Shown one piece after another: positions 42,695 to 52,600 of a stretch of DNA of 64,000 nucleotides (positions are counted from its first letter, which is position 1; each line of letters starts with the position of its first letter). The stretch is from Dorea_D sp963559605. GTDB taxonomy: Bacteria; Bacillota; Clostridia; Lachnospirales; Lachnospiraceae. The notes under the pieces were generated by a model that was not told where the DNA came from, did no database searches, and saw only the letters and a list, made by a program, of their open reading frames with translations. The translations under genes and the position numbers were made by a program. The stretch is taken from contig CAUWLL010000002.1 in assembly GCA_963559605.1 (NCBI GenBank), positions 1-64,000 on the forward strand, given 5' to 3'.

Positions 42695-43912
42695 ATGAGA
42701 GGCATTTTGCAGGGGTTACTGACAAATATAAAGGCAAGATTTAATAAAATAACAATAAAGTTGAAAATGCTGTTAAGTCCGTCAGTGTACAGGACGAAGA
42801 CGCTTTCATTTTTTCAAAAACATCTGCAGCGTATCATGAATATAAAACCGAGGAACAGCAAGGATTATGTTCCTGTATTCTCATGGATGGTCAGTAAACG
42901 GCTTGCCAGAATGATTGTTTTGTTGATCGGTATTTTCAGCGCTTATTATATTCTTGTTATTAATCCCCCTTCTATTTTTGGGGGAGGAAGTGGAATAAGA
43001 ACGTATTCTTACAAATCTCTTCCGCTCAAATTTGCGAAGGGTAACGTGAGAATAAAAGCGAAATCCGGCTATACAGCATACGAAGGAGATGTGTCGAAGG
43101 GATTTGTTACAGGCCAGGGTACATTATTTCGAAAGTCGGGCGAGATCGTATATACCGGAAAGTTTAAGAAAAATAAGTATAACGGAAAAGGCCAGTTATA
43201 TTACGAGGGTGGGCAGCTTCGGTATGAAGGAAACTTCCGGAACAATCAATATAGTGGTGAAGGAACGCTTTACAGAGAGAACGGAAGTAAAGCGTATGAA
43301 GGAAGTTTTACAAAAGGAATGAAAAACGGTGAAGGAACCTTGTTTGACTCCGGAGATAATGAGATATTTACAGGGAATTTTAGTCAGGACGAGCTGCTCT
43401 ACGGTGATTTGCTTGGCAAAACAACGAAAGACATCCGTAAAGTCTACAAAGGCGAGCAAAAGATATATACAGGAGGGCTGAATGAGTTTTCAGTGGCTCT
43501 TGAGGATATTGACGCTGTATACAGTGGAGAACAAAAGACAGCGGCGTTGGACGACAGCGTGAAAGTGGAAGGCATCTATGTGCTGAAGGACAAGCTTCTG
43601 ATGAAAGACCAGTTATGTTCTTCGATTTTAGATTTGAAAGAGGTGCTGGGAGAGCCGGAATATGAGGGAAATTCTTCCGTTACCATGGCAGAAGCAGTGG
43701 CGATCTCTTATCTGAATGAAAAAAAAGACTGCTTGTTCGGACCGGTTAATATGGATAGTGAACGGGAGTTTTCGGATGTGATCACTGTCAATGACTATGA
43801 TCCGGATTATGTGATCTATTTGTATTCTTATGTAGAAGAAGGTATTCGATACACATTTTTTACAGATCAAAAAGACGGGAAAATTGCCATGTACTTGATA
43901 GAAAAGGAGTAG
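42695..43912 (+). CDS. Membrane protein with MORN repeats
   Basis: A 405-residue protein. A basic N-terminal region (~1-70) precedes one membrane helix (~71-92), followed on the outside by five or more MORN repeats (~130-245), for example YEGNFRNNQYSGEGTLYREN and YEGSFTKGMKNGEGTLFDSG. The C-terminal ~150 residues have no recognised domain. MORN repeats build elongated beta sheets that often act as scaffolds near membranes. Located among envelope-type genes of the injection operon. Confidence 0.7.
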   Translation: MRGILQGLLTNIKARFNKITIKLKMLLSPSVYRTKTLSFFQKHLQRIMNIKPRNSKDYVPVFSWMVSKRLARMIVLLIGIFSAYYILVINPPSIFGGGSGIRTYSYKSLPLKFAKGNVRIKAKSGYTAYEGDVSKGFVTGQGTLFRKSGEIVYTGKFKKNKYNGKGQLYYEGGQLRYEGNFRNNQYSGEGTLYRENGSKAYEGSFTKGMKNGEGTLFDSGDNEIFTGNFSQDELLYGDLLGKTTKDIRKVYKGEQKIYTGGLNEFSVALEDIDAVYSGEQKTAALDDSVKVEGIYVLKDKLLMKDQLCSSILDLKEVLGEPEYEGNSSVTMAEAVAISYLNEKKDCLFGPVNMDSEREFSDVITVNDYDPDYVIYLYSYVEEGIRYTFFTDQKDGKIAMYLIEKE

Positions 43913-43918
43913 TGCAGC

Positions 43919-45955
43919 ATGATAAAGAAGAGTCGGATCGTAAGTTTCATACTTTGTATTGCACTGGCAGCAGGAATAACAGAGCATATGTCTGTCCTGA
44001 GAAGCTTCGGAGCAGGCAGAATGCTTAATGTTGCTCAAGCAAAGACGATGGCTCTGGCAGATAATAGCGACTACAATAAGCAGAAAAGTAAACTGTTGTT
44101 GTCACAGGTAAAATATCAGGAAACAGTAAAGGCTATTCGATTGAAAAAGAAAAATATGTCTACGTTTCGCTGGACTCCGTTACTCTCTTTCAAATTTCCG
44201 GAAAGTCCGGATCTAGCGGAGGAATTTGAATTTACATATAAACCGCTTCAGGTGCAATCAGAAATCAGTTCTGTCGAGCATGAACTGTCTGTGTTAAAAT
44301 ATAAAGTTTTTGAAGAAGTAGGAAATAAATTTACAGAGGTTTATACGCTTCAGGAAACGATAGCATTTTATGAAGAGCAGCTGGAAAACAATAAGGAGAC
44401 TTTAAAACGAAACCGAGCAAAACTTCTGGTCGGAGAAGCCGTTGCGAGTGATATATCGACGATGGAAAAAAAGGTTTCTTCTTTGGAAAGTAAACTGGCA
44501 GAGAAAAAGCGTGGATTTGAGAAAGCAAAAAAGAAACTTGGAGACAAAATAGGATTGGATGTGACAAGCAGCTACCGGTTTCAGAACCCTTACGTGGAAA
44601 CGTCCATGGGGAGAAAAGATTTGAAAAAAATAAAGGATTCTGCATTGAAAAATGACCAGACCTACTATGAAGTGAAGATAAATACACAGTTGCAGAGAAT
44701 CGCGTTGGATACTAATTTTTCACTTATGAAAAATCAGTACGGGAAGAAGATGAACCGTCTGGAGCCGTTTATAAAGACTGTCAAAGGAGGCGGGGAAATA
44801 GACGGTACGGCATTAAAGAGCCAGTATGACGAATTGTTGGCAGATATTGATGCACCGTGGAGAGGTTCTCTTAGAATTTTATTTATCAAGATTCCGAAGG
44901 AATGGTTTAAAGGGGCGATTTCCGGAGTGAGGTACATTGAGGATGAGCCTTATGCGTTATACACGAATATACTTGAATATCAAGATGCTATTGCAGAAGA
45001 GGAAAGCGCGAAAAAGGAACTTTTGGAATCAGTGGAAGACAGCTATGATAACGTCATTACAGCTAAAAATGCTTATGAGACTATGAAAAAAGAGTCAGAC
45101 ACTTTAAAAGCAGACATCGACGCCGCGACGCTTCTGAATAAAGCCGGAAGCTTGTCTTACGAGGAGTTGGAAACAGTTCAGGCTGCTTATGAAGAAAGTC
45201 AGACCACATTGTCGGACGCTCTGTCTACCTACACACAATCATTATATTCTTTGGATAAATTAAGCTGTGGAGCAGTGACTGATCTGATGTACCCGGTGGG
45301 AACGAGTATGCAGGCAGTTTCGGGAGGAGACAGTGTTGTAACGGAAGAAGTTACAGAAGACGCTCGCTATTATATTCGTACAGAGGTAGAAGATAATATT
45401 TTTGAAGTCGGCATCTTGATCCCGGAGGAATACGAGCCGGAAGTGACAGATTTTGAACTCTGGATTGACGATGTGAAGATCGGGAAGCGGACGGCTGCCG
45501 GCAAAGCTATCCGTCACCTTGCGTTGGATAAGGAAAACGCGGAGAATGTTGTGATCCGTTTATATAATGGAAAAGAATTTGTGGCGGATTGTGAGATCGA
45601 TCCCTCCGAGTACGAAGGTCCCTTGAAGGTGGTGAAGGATTACAAACCTATCGAAGCGAAAGCAACGGTAGCGGCAACGTATCAGGTCAGTGCCGAAAGA
45701 AACGGAATGATGGAGCTTAAGATCACACCTGTCACAGAAGAAAAGACACTTTCTTATTATACAGTAGAAGATAAGAAAGGCAGGAAACTTTGCGGAGAGA
45801 AGATGGTTGAAATAGAAGCATCGTTTTCATACCTATCTCTGGCAAGTGATGACTTAGAAGAATTAAGAGTCAGGTTTTACGACAACACCGGCAAGGAAGT
45901 ATATATTACGGAATTTGATACAGATTCCTTAAGCCTGAAACAGATAAAGGAATAG
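43919..45955 (+). CDS. TolC-like coiled-coil protein in a Gram-positive
   Basis: A 678-residue secreted protein (signal-like helix ~8-28). Residues ~35-455 have two halves of long coiled-coil helices, each shaped like an outer-membrane efflux protein (TolC) repeat: LNVAQAKTMALADNSDYN...YQETVKAIRLKK at the start and VITAKNAYETMKKE...GSLSYEELETVQAAY in the second half. The C-terminal ~210 residues are beta-rich. With no outer membrane expected, a TolC-like barrel could form a conduit across the thick wall. Six bp after the MORN gene. Confidence 0.6.
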   Translation: MIKKSRIVSFILCIALAAGITEHMSVLRSFGAGRMLNVAQAKTMALADNSDYNKQKSKLLLSQVKYQETVKAIRLKKKNMSTFRWTPLLSFKFPESPDLAEEFEFTYKPLQVQSEISSVEHELSVLKYKVFEEVGNKFTEVYTLQETIAFYEEQLENNKETLKRNRAKLLVGEAVASDISTMEKKVSSLESKLAEKKRGFEKAKKKLGDKIGLDVTSSYRFQNPYVETSMGRKDLKKIKDSALKNDQTYYEVKINTQLQRIALDTNFSLMKNQYGKKMNRLEPFIKTVKGGGEIDGTALKSQYDELLADIDAPWRGSLRILFIKIPKEWFKGAISGVRYIEDEPYALYTNILEYQDAIAEEESAKKELLESVEDSYDNVITAKNAYETMKKESDTLKADIDAATLLNKAGSLSYEELETVQAAYEESQTTLSDALSTYTQSLYSLDKLSCGAVTDLMYPVGTSMQAVSGGDSVVTEEVTEDARYYIRTEVEDNIFEVGILIPEEYEPEVTDFELWIDDVKIGKRTAAGKAIRHLALDKENAENVVIRLYNGKEFVADCEIDPSEYEGPLKVVKDYKPIEAKATVAATYQVSAERNGMMELKITPVTEEKTLSYYTVEDKKGRKLCGEKMVEIEASFSYLSLASDDLEELRVRFYDNTGKEVYITEFDTDSLSLKQIKE

Positions 45956-45974
45956 CGGGAAAGGAAAATTCGTT

Positions 45975-48473
45975 ATGAGAAAAAAGAAAAAATTTATCAT
46001 AATGGCAGGGGCGCTGTGTACGGCAGTAATCGTCTCGTTGGGTGTATCAAAGGAACTAGGGGTGCAGGCATTGTTTGATGAAGCTTCTGCTGTCCATATT
46101 GATGCGTCAGAGATTAAAGAGGGAACGCTTCTTATAGGCACACATTTGATACATATCAGCGCAGTAAGTGATGAGATTTATGAAATTGCCGATAGTTCCG
46201 CTTCTGAAAGTGGACAGATGAACAGGTACTATAAGTCTGAACTTGCAGACGGTGAGTGGTTCAATATTACAGATGCGGCTTCTCTTAAGGATATTACGAC
46301 AGAAGGGACTCCGGTACCGGATACTGAGGTCGAAGAACTGTTCCTGACGCATCATACGAAGTCCAATGGTATTACTTACGATCTGGTGACAGGAAAGTCA
46401 GTGTGCATATTTGATATTGCCAAGCCTTACGACCTGGAAAACCTAAAAGAATTGGAGCCGTTGAAGCTGCAATATGATATTCTGGCAGACAAAAAGGATA
46501 AAAGTAAAACGGATGAGTTCTGTGAGAAAGAAATCCGAGAATTTTTCCTGACAGAGGTGAAGGATAAGGAAACTGACCGGCTGGACAGCCAGCTGAAGGC
46601 TCTTCAAAGTGCATATAGAAAGGGCGAGAAAGAGAAGAGAAGTGTGATCGCACAGACTATGGAAGCGGTGGATGCATCCAGACGAGTTCTTGTTTTGGAA
46701 AAAATAAAAGAACCGTTGAATCAGCTTATTCAGCATTTGCAGGGGAAGGACGTCAATATTGAAGACGGGGAGGCTCAGGAAAATCATTTTGAAATAAATG
46801 CAGATTTGAATTCAGGAGCCAGCGACAGTGTGCAGAACGTAGAGGAGAGCATTCTGGAATACAGTTCCAAGATGCTTTCTAAAGGGACTACGACACTTTC
46901 AAAAGAAGAATACAAAGTAAAAATAACGCTCATTGAAGCGGCGGAGGATGGAGATAAAGAAGCGTTAAAGAAGATAACGGAAAAAGCACTGCTTTTAAAT
47001 AATATTATAAAGGACGTTATCGGAAACGCTAAAAAAGAACAGGCCTATTTAGACGAATCGATCCTTCCCGATGCAAAAGCGGCTTATTTCGCATATGTTA
47101 CCGGAGGAGAAGGAAAAGACTACAAGGCGGCGGCAGCAAGAAGCAATAGTTCCGATGGAGTGTTAAAAGAAGCGTTACAGACCCGGATGAATAAAGCGGA
47201 AGCGGCGCGAAGCGAACTACAGTTTTTAGTAAATGCCACAGTCAAAAGAATGTCCTCGAAAGATGGGGCGGACTTTTTAAAGGGGATTGTAAGCGAGGCA
47301 GACAGAACGAAAGAGAAGATAAAAAACGACGCTTTTTCAGCCTATGCAAATGCCAGTATGGAATCATATCTCAACTATTTGGACAATCTTGCAGTAAATG
47401 GAAGTCTGACGGAAAATGAGAAGTCTTTCTCAAAGCTTTTAAAACAGAAAGAGAAAAGACAAGAGGAGAAACTGGCAGCTTTGGATGCAAATGATCTGGA
47501 GGGCGCAAAAAAAGCCGAGGCGGAACTGGAGATTTTGAACGACAAAATTAATGCGCTAGAAAAAAAGATGAGTGAGTCGGACGAAACAGGTATTTCAGAT
47601 GAAGCAGATACCAAGACAGCTTTGCAGTCTGCGAAGAAGATTGCGAAGGGCGCCATTGCGACCATACAGACAGGAAGTACGGCGGGGGTGCAGGAAGCTA
47701 TAGATGGGTTGGGGGCATTTATGTCCGTGAATCCGGAAGCGGCATTGGACGGACTTCAAGATGTATATCAGGCTCTTTCTACTAAGGCATATCTGGAGGG
47801 GGCGGAAAAAGAAGGAAGTAAGCGTTCAGAAGATAAAGAAAAAATATCCGGGTATGAGTCATGTATGACTCAGATCGAGGAGGTTCTGGCAGATAACAGG
47901 ACGGCATTGAACAATACAACACTTTCCGAAGAAGAGGCGCAGGAAATACTGGAGCAGACAGCAGGGAAGCCAATGGAAGAGCAAAGTCAAGAAGAGCAGG
48001 CGGCGCTTCTGGAGGCCTCTCTGGCAGCATTAGAGCAACAGGCAAATGAAGGAATCAAGAAAATGGCGCAGACGCTTGCAGCGCAGATGGAAGCAAATGG
48101 CAGTCCGTATATTTTCCGCCAATATAACGATCCTGTGAATGAATATATTCCGGCAAAGACGATTGCAGAATGCATGGGGTATCGATATATTTTCGATAAT
48201 AATCAGCAGAAGGTAACGATCTCGAAGAAAGGGGAATATTTTACATTCCGGGCATTTCAAAGCGAATACGAAAAAGGAAAAGATAAACAGGAGCTGTCCG
48301 TGAATGCCGGTTTTCAGGCAGATATTTATCTCTCGGAACAGGATACAAAAGAATTGTTCAAATGTACCGCCCAGTATGTGCCGGGCAGCGAACTGGCTCT
48401 TTTAAACACCGGGGATAACAGGGATCAGGCATCGGCATATTTGAGTATGCTCCTGACAAGGGTTGGAGGTTAA
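45975..48473 (+). CDS. Large secreted coiled-coil protein with CuAO-N-like C-terminus
   Basis: An 832-residue protein with an N-terminal signal/anchor (~5-28), a small globular region (~30-150), and ~550 residues of Glu/Lys/Ala-rich helices that should form coiled coils. Near the end, YIPAKTIAECMGYRYIFDN and QQKVTISK match copper amine oxidase N-like domains (PF07833), used by Firmicutes for cell-wall or surface association. It may be a wall-spanning strut for the machine. It ends 2 bp before the first clear structural gene. Confidence 0.55.
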   Translation: MRKKKKFIIMAGALCTAVIVSLGVSKELGVQALFDEASAVHIDASEIKEGTLLIGTHLIHISAVSDEIYEIADSSASESGQMNRYYKSELADGEWFNITDAASLKDITTEGTPVPDTEVEELFLTHHTKSNGITYDLVTGKSVCIFDIAKPYDLENLKELEPLKLQYDILADKKDKSKTDEFCEKEIREFFLTEVKDKETDRLDSQLKALQSAYRKGEKEKRSVIAQTMEAVDASRRVLVLEKIKEPLNQLIQHLQGKDVNIEDGEAQENHFEINADLNSGASDSVQNVEESILEYSSKMLSKGTTTLSKEEYKVKITLIEAAEDGDKEALKKITEKALLLNNIIKDVIGNAKKEQAYLDESILPDAKAAYFAYVTGGEGKDYKAAAARSNSSDGVLKEALQTRMNKAEAARSELQFLVNATVKRMSSKDGADFLKGIVSEADRTKEKIKNDAFSAYANASMESYLNYLDNLAVNGSLTENEKSFSKLLKQKEKRQEEKLAALDANDLEGAKKAEAELEILNDKINALEKKMSESDETGISDEADTKTALQSAKKIAKGAIATIQTGSTAGVQEAIDGLGAFMSVNPEAALDGLQDVYQALSTKAYLEGAEKEGSKRSEDKEKISGYESCMTQIEEVLADNRTALNNTTLSEEEAQEILEQTAGKPMEEQSQEEQAALLEASLAALEQQANEGIKKMAQTLAAQMEANGSPYIFRQYNDPVNEYIPAKTIAECMGYRYIFDNNQQKVTISKKGEYFTFRAFQSEYEKGKDKQELSVNAGFQADIYLSEQDTKELFKCTAQYVPGSELALLNTGDNRDQASAYLSMLLTRVGG

Positions 48474-48475
48474 GT

Positions 48476-49069
48476 ATGGCAGATTATTCAATTATTGCTG
48501 ATGTCAGCAAATATCTGGTAGAGCTGCTTCGGGAAAAGCTGTGTCCGGAGCTTATATCGCTTCCGACGCAGATTGAAGCAGGATTTCCGGGAGAAAAGGA
48601 CCGGGATTATATATTAGGACTTTTCTTATATAACATAGAAGAAGAAAAAAATGTGGTCCTGCCAAGATTTCAGCAGGCAGGAAGAATGGCATTACAACAG
48701 TCGCCAAAGCCGTACAGGCTTTCTTATATGCTTTTCATGAACAGTGCGTCTCAGACAAGTTTTAAGTCTGTAAATGCACAGAAGATCATAGGGCGAGCCG
48801 CACAGATTCTGGGTGATAAAACAGAGGTGCGGACAGATGTGCTGCAACCGTGGCTAGAGACTCCGGAACCGCCGGTAATACTATCTCAGGATAAGATAAG
48901 TTTAGAGGCGAAGTTTCAAGTCTGGCAGGCGGTAAACCAGCCTTACCAGCTAAGCCTGTTCTATCAGGCGGCGCCGGTCTTAATATCCAGTGAAAATATT
49001 GTGGATATTGTCCGTGTAAGTGAGGCGAGTTTTTCATTGCAGGATATGAAAGGAAGGGGGCAGAATTAA
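48476..49069 (+). CDS. CIS cap/terminator protein, DUF4255 (Pvc16-like)
   Basis: A 197-residue protein. The N-terminal pattern (YSIIADVSKYLVELLREKL, then FPGEKDRDYILGLFLYNIEE) and KPYRLSYMLFMNSASQT match the DUF4255/Pvc16 N-terminal domain, which caps the end of the sheath-tube in PVC- and Afp-type particles. GGAGGTTAAGT lies at the end of the previous gene, and its ATG is 3 bp after that stop. Confidence 0.82.
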   Translation: MADYSIIADVSKYLVELLREKLCPELISLPTQIEAGFPGEKDRDYILGLFLYNIEEEKNVVLPRFQQAGRMALQQSPKPYRLSYMLFMNSASQTSFKSVNAQKIIGRAAQILGDKTEVRTDVLQPWLETPEPPVILSQDKISLEAKFQVWQAVNQPYQLSLFYQAAPVLISSENIVDIVRVSEASFSLQDMKGRGQN

Positions 49070-49072
49070 CAG

Positions 49073-49837
49073 GTGTCAGAATGTACGTTTACACACAGAG
49101 TCGATCTCATAGTTACTTTGAGAGATGCGCTCAGTGGTAATCCGATTATGGATTATCAGGCGGTGTTTTCCAGAGACGGAGTACCGTTTAAGCTTCGTGC
49201 GTCAGAAACAGACTGGCTTGGAGTAAATACCGGAAGGAAAGATTTTTTATTAGGCGTCGATGTACGCGGCTTTGAAAAAACAGAAATTCCGGTGAAGTAT
49301 GAAAGTCTGGATATGAGGCTGCCGGTGGTGGAAATACCTTTGATACCGACACAAAACATATGGAGTATGCCTCCGTTGCTGACGTTAGAAGGCAGTATGA
49401 AAGGGATAGAGGAATTACAGGCGGTATCCTTGCAGGAAGAAGATATATATTTTATCTCAGCAGGGGAAGACGGTCAAAGTATCTCTCTTTACAATCCCTA
49501 CAGAAAAAGTCTCCGCTGCCATTCTTATGCGGTAGTGGACAAAGAGCGTCAGGAATTTGAAATCGTTACGATTTTAAAGACACTGCCGGATGACATGGTT
49601 CTTTTGAATCATGCGCTCAAGAGAAAATTTAAAGGCAATAATCCGCTTGTCCGTCCGATTTACGGAATGGTGTTAGAGGAAGGGAAATATCTTCTTCGAG
49701 TTCCTCAAAGCAAGGAGCCGGTATGGATCGTACGCTTTGTCGCGGAGGGAAAAGAATATTTTCAAGTTGTAGATTTTCAGAAGCCTGTACTTTCTTTAGA
49801 GAAAAGGAATCTGAAAAACACCGGGAAGAGAGGATAA
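49073..49837 (+). CDS. CIS accessory protein, function unknown
   Basis: A 254-residue soluble protein, GTG start at 49073. The N-terminal ~95 residues look like a beta-sandwich (RVDLIVTLRDALSGNPIMDY...VRGFEKTEIPVKYE), similar in style to carboxypeptidase-regulatory or Ig-like domains in tail fibres. The rest is mixed alpha/beta without a recognised family. AAGGGGG is 12 nt upstream, somewhat far. Lies between the cap and PAAR-like genes. Confidence 0.5.
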   Translation: MSECTFTHRVDLIVTLRDALSGNPIMDYQAVFSRDGVPFKLRASETDWLGVNTGRKDFLLGVDVRGFEKTEIPVKYESLDMRLPVVEIPLIPTQNIWSMPPLLTLEGSMKGIEELQAVSLQEEDIYFISAGEDGQSISLYNPYRKSLRCHSYAVVDKERQEFEIVTILKTLPDDMVLLNHALKRKFKGNNPLVRPIYGMVLEEGKYLLRVPQSKEPVWIVRFVAEGKEYFQVVDFQKPVLSLEKRNLKNTGKRG

Positions 49838-49842
49838 AAAGA

Positions 49843-50232
49843 ATGGGATTATTCGTAGTATCGGGAGCCCAGCTGATGTGTCCGTTCGGAACTGCTCCGG
49901 GAGTTTTGAACGCAACTACAAAGCCGACCGTTCTTATAGGAGGAAAACCGGCAGGAACCATCAAGGATGCAGTGGCAGTCACAAATATATCGCCTTTTGG
50001 GATGTGCACGTCGCTGGCAAACCCACAGGTAGCAGCCGCTACCGCCGCCGCGCTTGGCGTATTGACACCGCAGCCGTGTATACCGCAGATTGCCGGTACA
50101 TGGACGCCGACAGTACCAAAAGTAATGATAGGCGGAATTCCCTGCCTGAGCACAGGAGCAGTATGTATGTGTGCGATGGGAATGGGAACAATTCAGATTA
50201 CAAATCCGGGGCAGACAAAAGTAATCGTGTAA
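49843..50232 (+). CDS. PAAR-like tip protein (DUF4280)
   Basis: A 129-residue protein with the DUF4280 PAAR-like pattern: VSGAQLMCPFGTAPG, KPTVLIGGKPAGTIKDA, FGMCTSLANP, QPCIPQIAG and GIPCLSTGAVCMCAMGMG. Its regular Cys residues suit metal binding at a sharpened spike tip. ATG 49843 with AGAGGA upstream is preferred over the longer reading from 49723, which overlaps the previous gene. It probably caps the gp5-like spike and may carry effectors. Confidence 0.88.
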   Translation: MGLFVVSGAQLMCPFGTAPGVLNATTKPTVLIGGKPAGTIKDAVAVTNISPFGMCTSLANPQVAAATAAALGVLTPQPCIPQIAGTWTPTVPKVMIGGIPCLSTGAVCMCAMGMGTIQITNPGQTKVIV

Positions 50233-50264
50233 ATGAATATATGAATATGGAAGGAGTAAATATT

Positions 50265-51962
50265 ATGGCAGAATATTTTTCACCGGGAGTATATGTAGAA
50301 GAAATTGATAATTCACCCCGCCCAATGGAAGGGGTAGGAACGAGCACAGCAGGTTTTGTGGGGCTGGCAGAAAGAGGACCGGCTGTAGGAGCGCCTGTGC
50401 TGGTAACAAGTTATGCAAGTTACAGAAAACAGTTTGGAGGATATTTAAGCGAGTTTACGCATGAAGAATTTCGTTATCTTCCGACATCTGTAGAACAGTT
50501 TTTTGTGAATGGAGGAACGCGCTGCTATGTGTCTCGTGTCATTCCGGATGATGCAAGAAAGGCAAAAGCAGAGGCAGGGATATTGGAATTTGCGGCGGCA
50601 AATGAAGGAAAATGGGGAAATAAAATCTGCATTGAAATCGAAGGCCTTGAAAGAAGAAAAATGCAGCTTGTTGCAGCAGACGGCGACGTATATACCGCAA
50701 AATCCACAGAAGGTTTCCGTGAGGGCGATATTGTCAGAGTAGGAGACGAGTACAATCGTATCGAGAGTATTTTAGAGAATAAAGTAATATTTGAAAAAAA
50801 ATTTGTACAGGATGTTGTGGACGATTCTCTGCTTCCAAAGACAGTACTGTATCTTCAGGAGCTTCAAGTAGCAGTTTCCTATCAGAATGAAGTAGAGAAG
50901 TATGTGGGTGTGACATTGAATGCAGCGTCTCCGATGTATATCGGTACACGTATGGAAAAGTCCGCGCTTGTCGAGGTAAAAGTGTTGCCGCTTGATACTC
51001 CGGAAGATCCGGTGGCGGCAATTTTAGGAGAAGAAACTGGAACTATCCGTCTCAGTGACGGTTTTGACGGAACCATCGGAAAAGTAAACGCCGGTACATT
51101 TATCGGAACAGATAACGGTCCGGGGAATCGCACAGGTATTCAGGCATTTATTGAAAACACAAATGTCAGCATGATGGCAGTTCCGGGAATTGCAATTCCG
51201 GAGGTTATAGTTTCATTGGTTGCTCACTGTGAAAACACAAAAAGCCGTTTTGCGGTACTGGATATGCCGAAAGATGCAGTGAAGATTGATGAGCTGGCAG
51301 AGTACAGAAGTATGGTAGACAGTACTTATGCGGCAATGTATCATCCATGGCTTCAGGTGTTTGACGCATCTACCAGACGTCCGGGATATATTCCGCCGTC
51401 GGGAGCGGTTATGGGCGTCTACGCAAGAACAGATGCCAATCGGGGGGTACATAAGGCTCCGGCAAATGAGACTGTTGCATGTACAGGATTGAAAGTAAAT
51501 TACACAAAAGCAGAGCAGGATCTTCTGAATCCGGAGGGAATCAATCTGATCCGTGCGCTTCCCGGACAGGGAATCCGTATCTGGGGAGCGAGAACAGCAA
51601 GCAGCAACAGTGGATTCCGCTATGTCAATGTGCGCCGTCTGTTTATTTTTGTAGAAGAAAGTATTAAGGCGAACACAAACTGGGTAGTATTTGAGCCGAA
51701 CGACGCGACACTCTGGACAAGAGTATCCATTGCGGTATCTTCTTTCTTAGAAGGACTGTGGAGAGCCGGAATGCTTGCCGGTGAAAGCGCAGAAGAAGCA
51801 TTCTTTGTAAATATCGGTACAGATACGATGACACCGGATGACATTCAAAACGGAAGACTGATTTGTGAGGTCGGTATCGCACCTTCAAGACCGGCTGAAT
51901 TTGTAATCTTCCGTGTGAGTCATAATACAGGCGGAGCCGCAGAAGAAGGCGGAGAAGAATAA
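50265..51962 (+). CDS. Contractile sheath protein
   Basis: A 565-residue tail sheath. It begins AEYFSPGVYVEEIDNSPRP, the hallmark N-terminus of phage-tail-like sheaths, and includes TSTAGFVGLAERGP. The C-terminal part has LPGQGIRIWGART, YVNVRRLFIFVEESI and DIQNGRLICEVGIAPSRPAE, the conserved polymerisation core. ATG 50265 has AAGGAG 9 nt upstream. A single sheath gene is present, whereas Afp and PVC clusters have two or three. Confidence 0.95.
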   Translation: MAEYFSPGVYVEEIDNSPRPMEGVGTSTAGFVGLAERGPAVGAPVLVTSYASYRKQFGGYLSEFTHEEFRYLPTSVEQFFVNGGTRCYVSRVIPDDARKAKAEAGILEFAAANEGKWGNKICIEIEGLERRKMQLVAADGDVYTAKSTEGFREGDIVRVGDEYNRIESILENKVIFEKKFVQDVVDDSLLPKTVLYLQELQVAVSYQNEVEKYVGVTLNAASPMYIGTRMEKSALVEVKVLPLDTPEDPVAAILGEETGTIRLSDGFDGTIGKVNAGTFIGTDNGPGNRTGIQAFIENTNVSMMAVPGIAIPEVIVSLVAHCENTKSRFAVLDMPKDAVKIDELAEYRSMVDSTYAAMYHPWLQVFDASTRRPGYIPPSGAVMGVYARTDANRGVHKAPANETVACTGLKVNYTKAEQDLLNPEGINLIRALPGQGIRIWGARTASSNSGFRYVNVRRLFIFVEESIKANTNWVVFEPNDATLWTRVSIAVSSFLEGLWRAGMLAGESAEEAFFVNIGTDTMTPDDIQNGRLICEVGIAPSRPAEFVIFRVSHNTGGAAEEGGEE

Positions 51963-52029
51963 TAGGCAATACAGAAAAATTAGGAAACACTACTGGATAA
52001 AATAAAAAACAGGAAAAGAGGTAAAATAT

Positions 52030-52578
52030 ATGCCAGCATTAAAAAATACAGCACAGATGTCATATCCTTTGACAAGTATGAATTTTGTTGTTACTGCCGG
52101 ATCAGGAACAGCAGCTTTTAGCGAGGTTTCAGGTATTGAGGCCAGCGTGGATGTGGTGGAGTTTCGTCAAGGCAATTCAACACTGCTTTCACCGGTAAAG
52201 ATACCGGGACTGGTGCACCATGGGAATGTCACATTAAAGTATGGATACATCGTAGACGATACATTTAGACAATGGGTTGCACAGTGCGTACATAATCAGA
52301 GAGGACCATTAGCCGGAACATTCAGGACGGACGTTCGAGTAGAGCTTTTGAATACCGGTCAGGAGGTTGGAATGCCGACGACTGAAAATACAACGGCAGC
52401 AGAAGCCGGCGCGAATGCGAATGTATGGGTGTTTAAAGACGCATGGGTTACAAAATATAATGGTCCGGAAATGAATGCGATGAACAGTGAGATTGCAATA
52501 GAATCTATTGAACTTGCTTACGAATCTCTCATTATCGCAGGTTCTGCGCCGGGAGCAGCGGCACCGGCAGCGCCATAA
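52030..52578 (+). CDS. Inner tube protein (gp19/Hcp-like), major
   Basis: A 182-residue tube subunit. YPLTSMNFVVTAG, FSEVSGIEASVDVVEFRQGN and KIPGLVHHGNVTLKYGYI are typical of T4 gp19-type tube proteins in injection systems. It ends with an Ala/Pro-rich tail. It lies 67 bp after the sheath gene with GAGGT upstream. A strong stem-loop follows, possibly to keep tube and sheath more abundant than downstream products. Confidence 0.92.
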   Translation: MPALKNTAQMSYPLTSMNFVVTAGSGTAAFSEVSGIEASVDVVEFRQGNSTLLSPVKIPGLVHHGNVTLKYGYIVDDTFRQWVAQCVHNQRGPLAGTFRTDVRVELLNTGQEVGMPTTENTTAAEAGANANVWVFKDAWVTKYNGPEMNAMNSEIAIESIELAYESLIIAGSAPGAAAPAAP

Positions 52579-52600
52579 GAGGAACAGATTAAATATGTAT

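Noticed and set aside
49723..49842. N-terminal extension of the PAAR-like protein
   Set aside because: It overlaps the preceding gene in another frame, is of unusual composition, and ATG 49843 has a good ribosome site.
49878..50264. N-terminal extension of the sheath protein
   Set aside because: It is a shadow of the PAAR-like gene; the conserved sheath start lies at 50265 behind AAGGAG.
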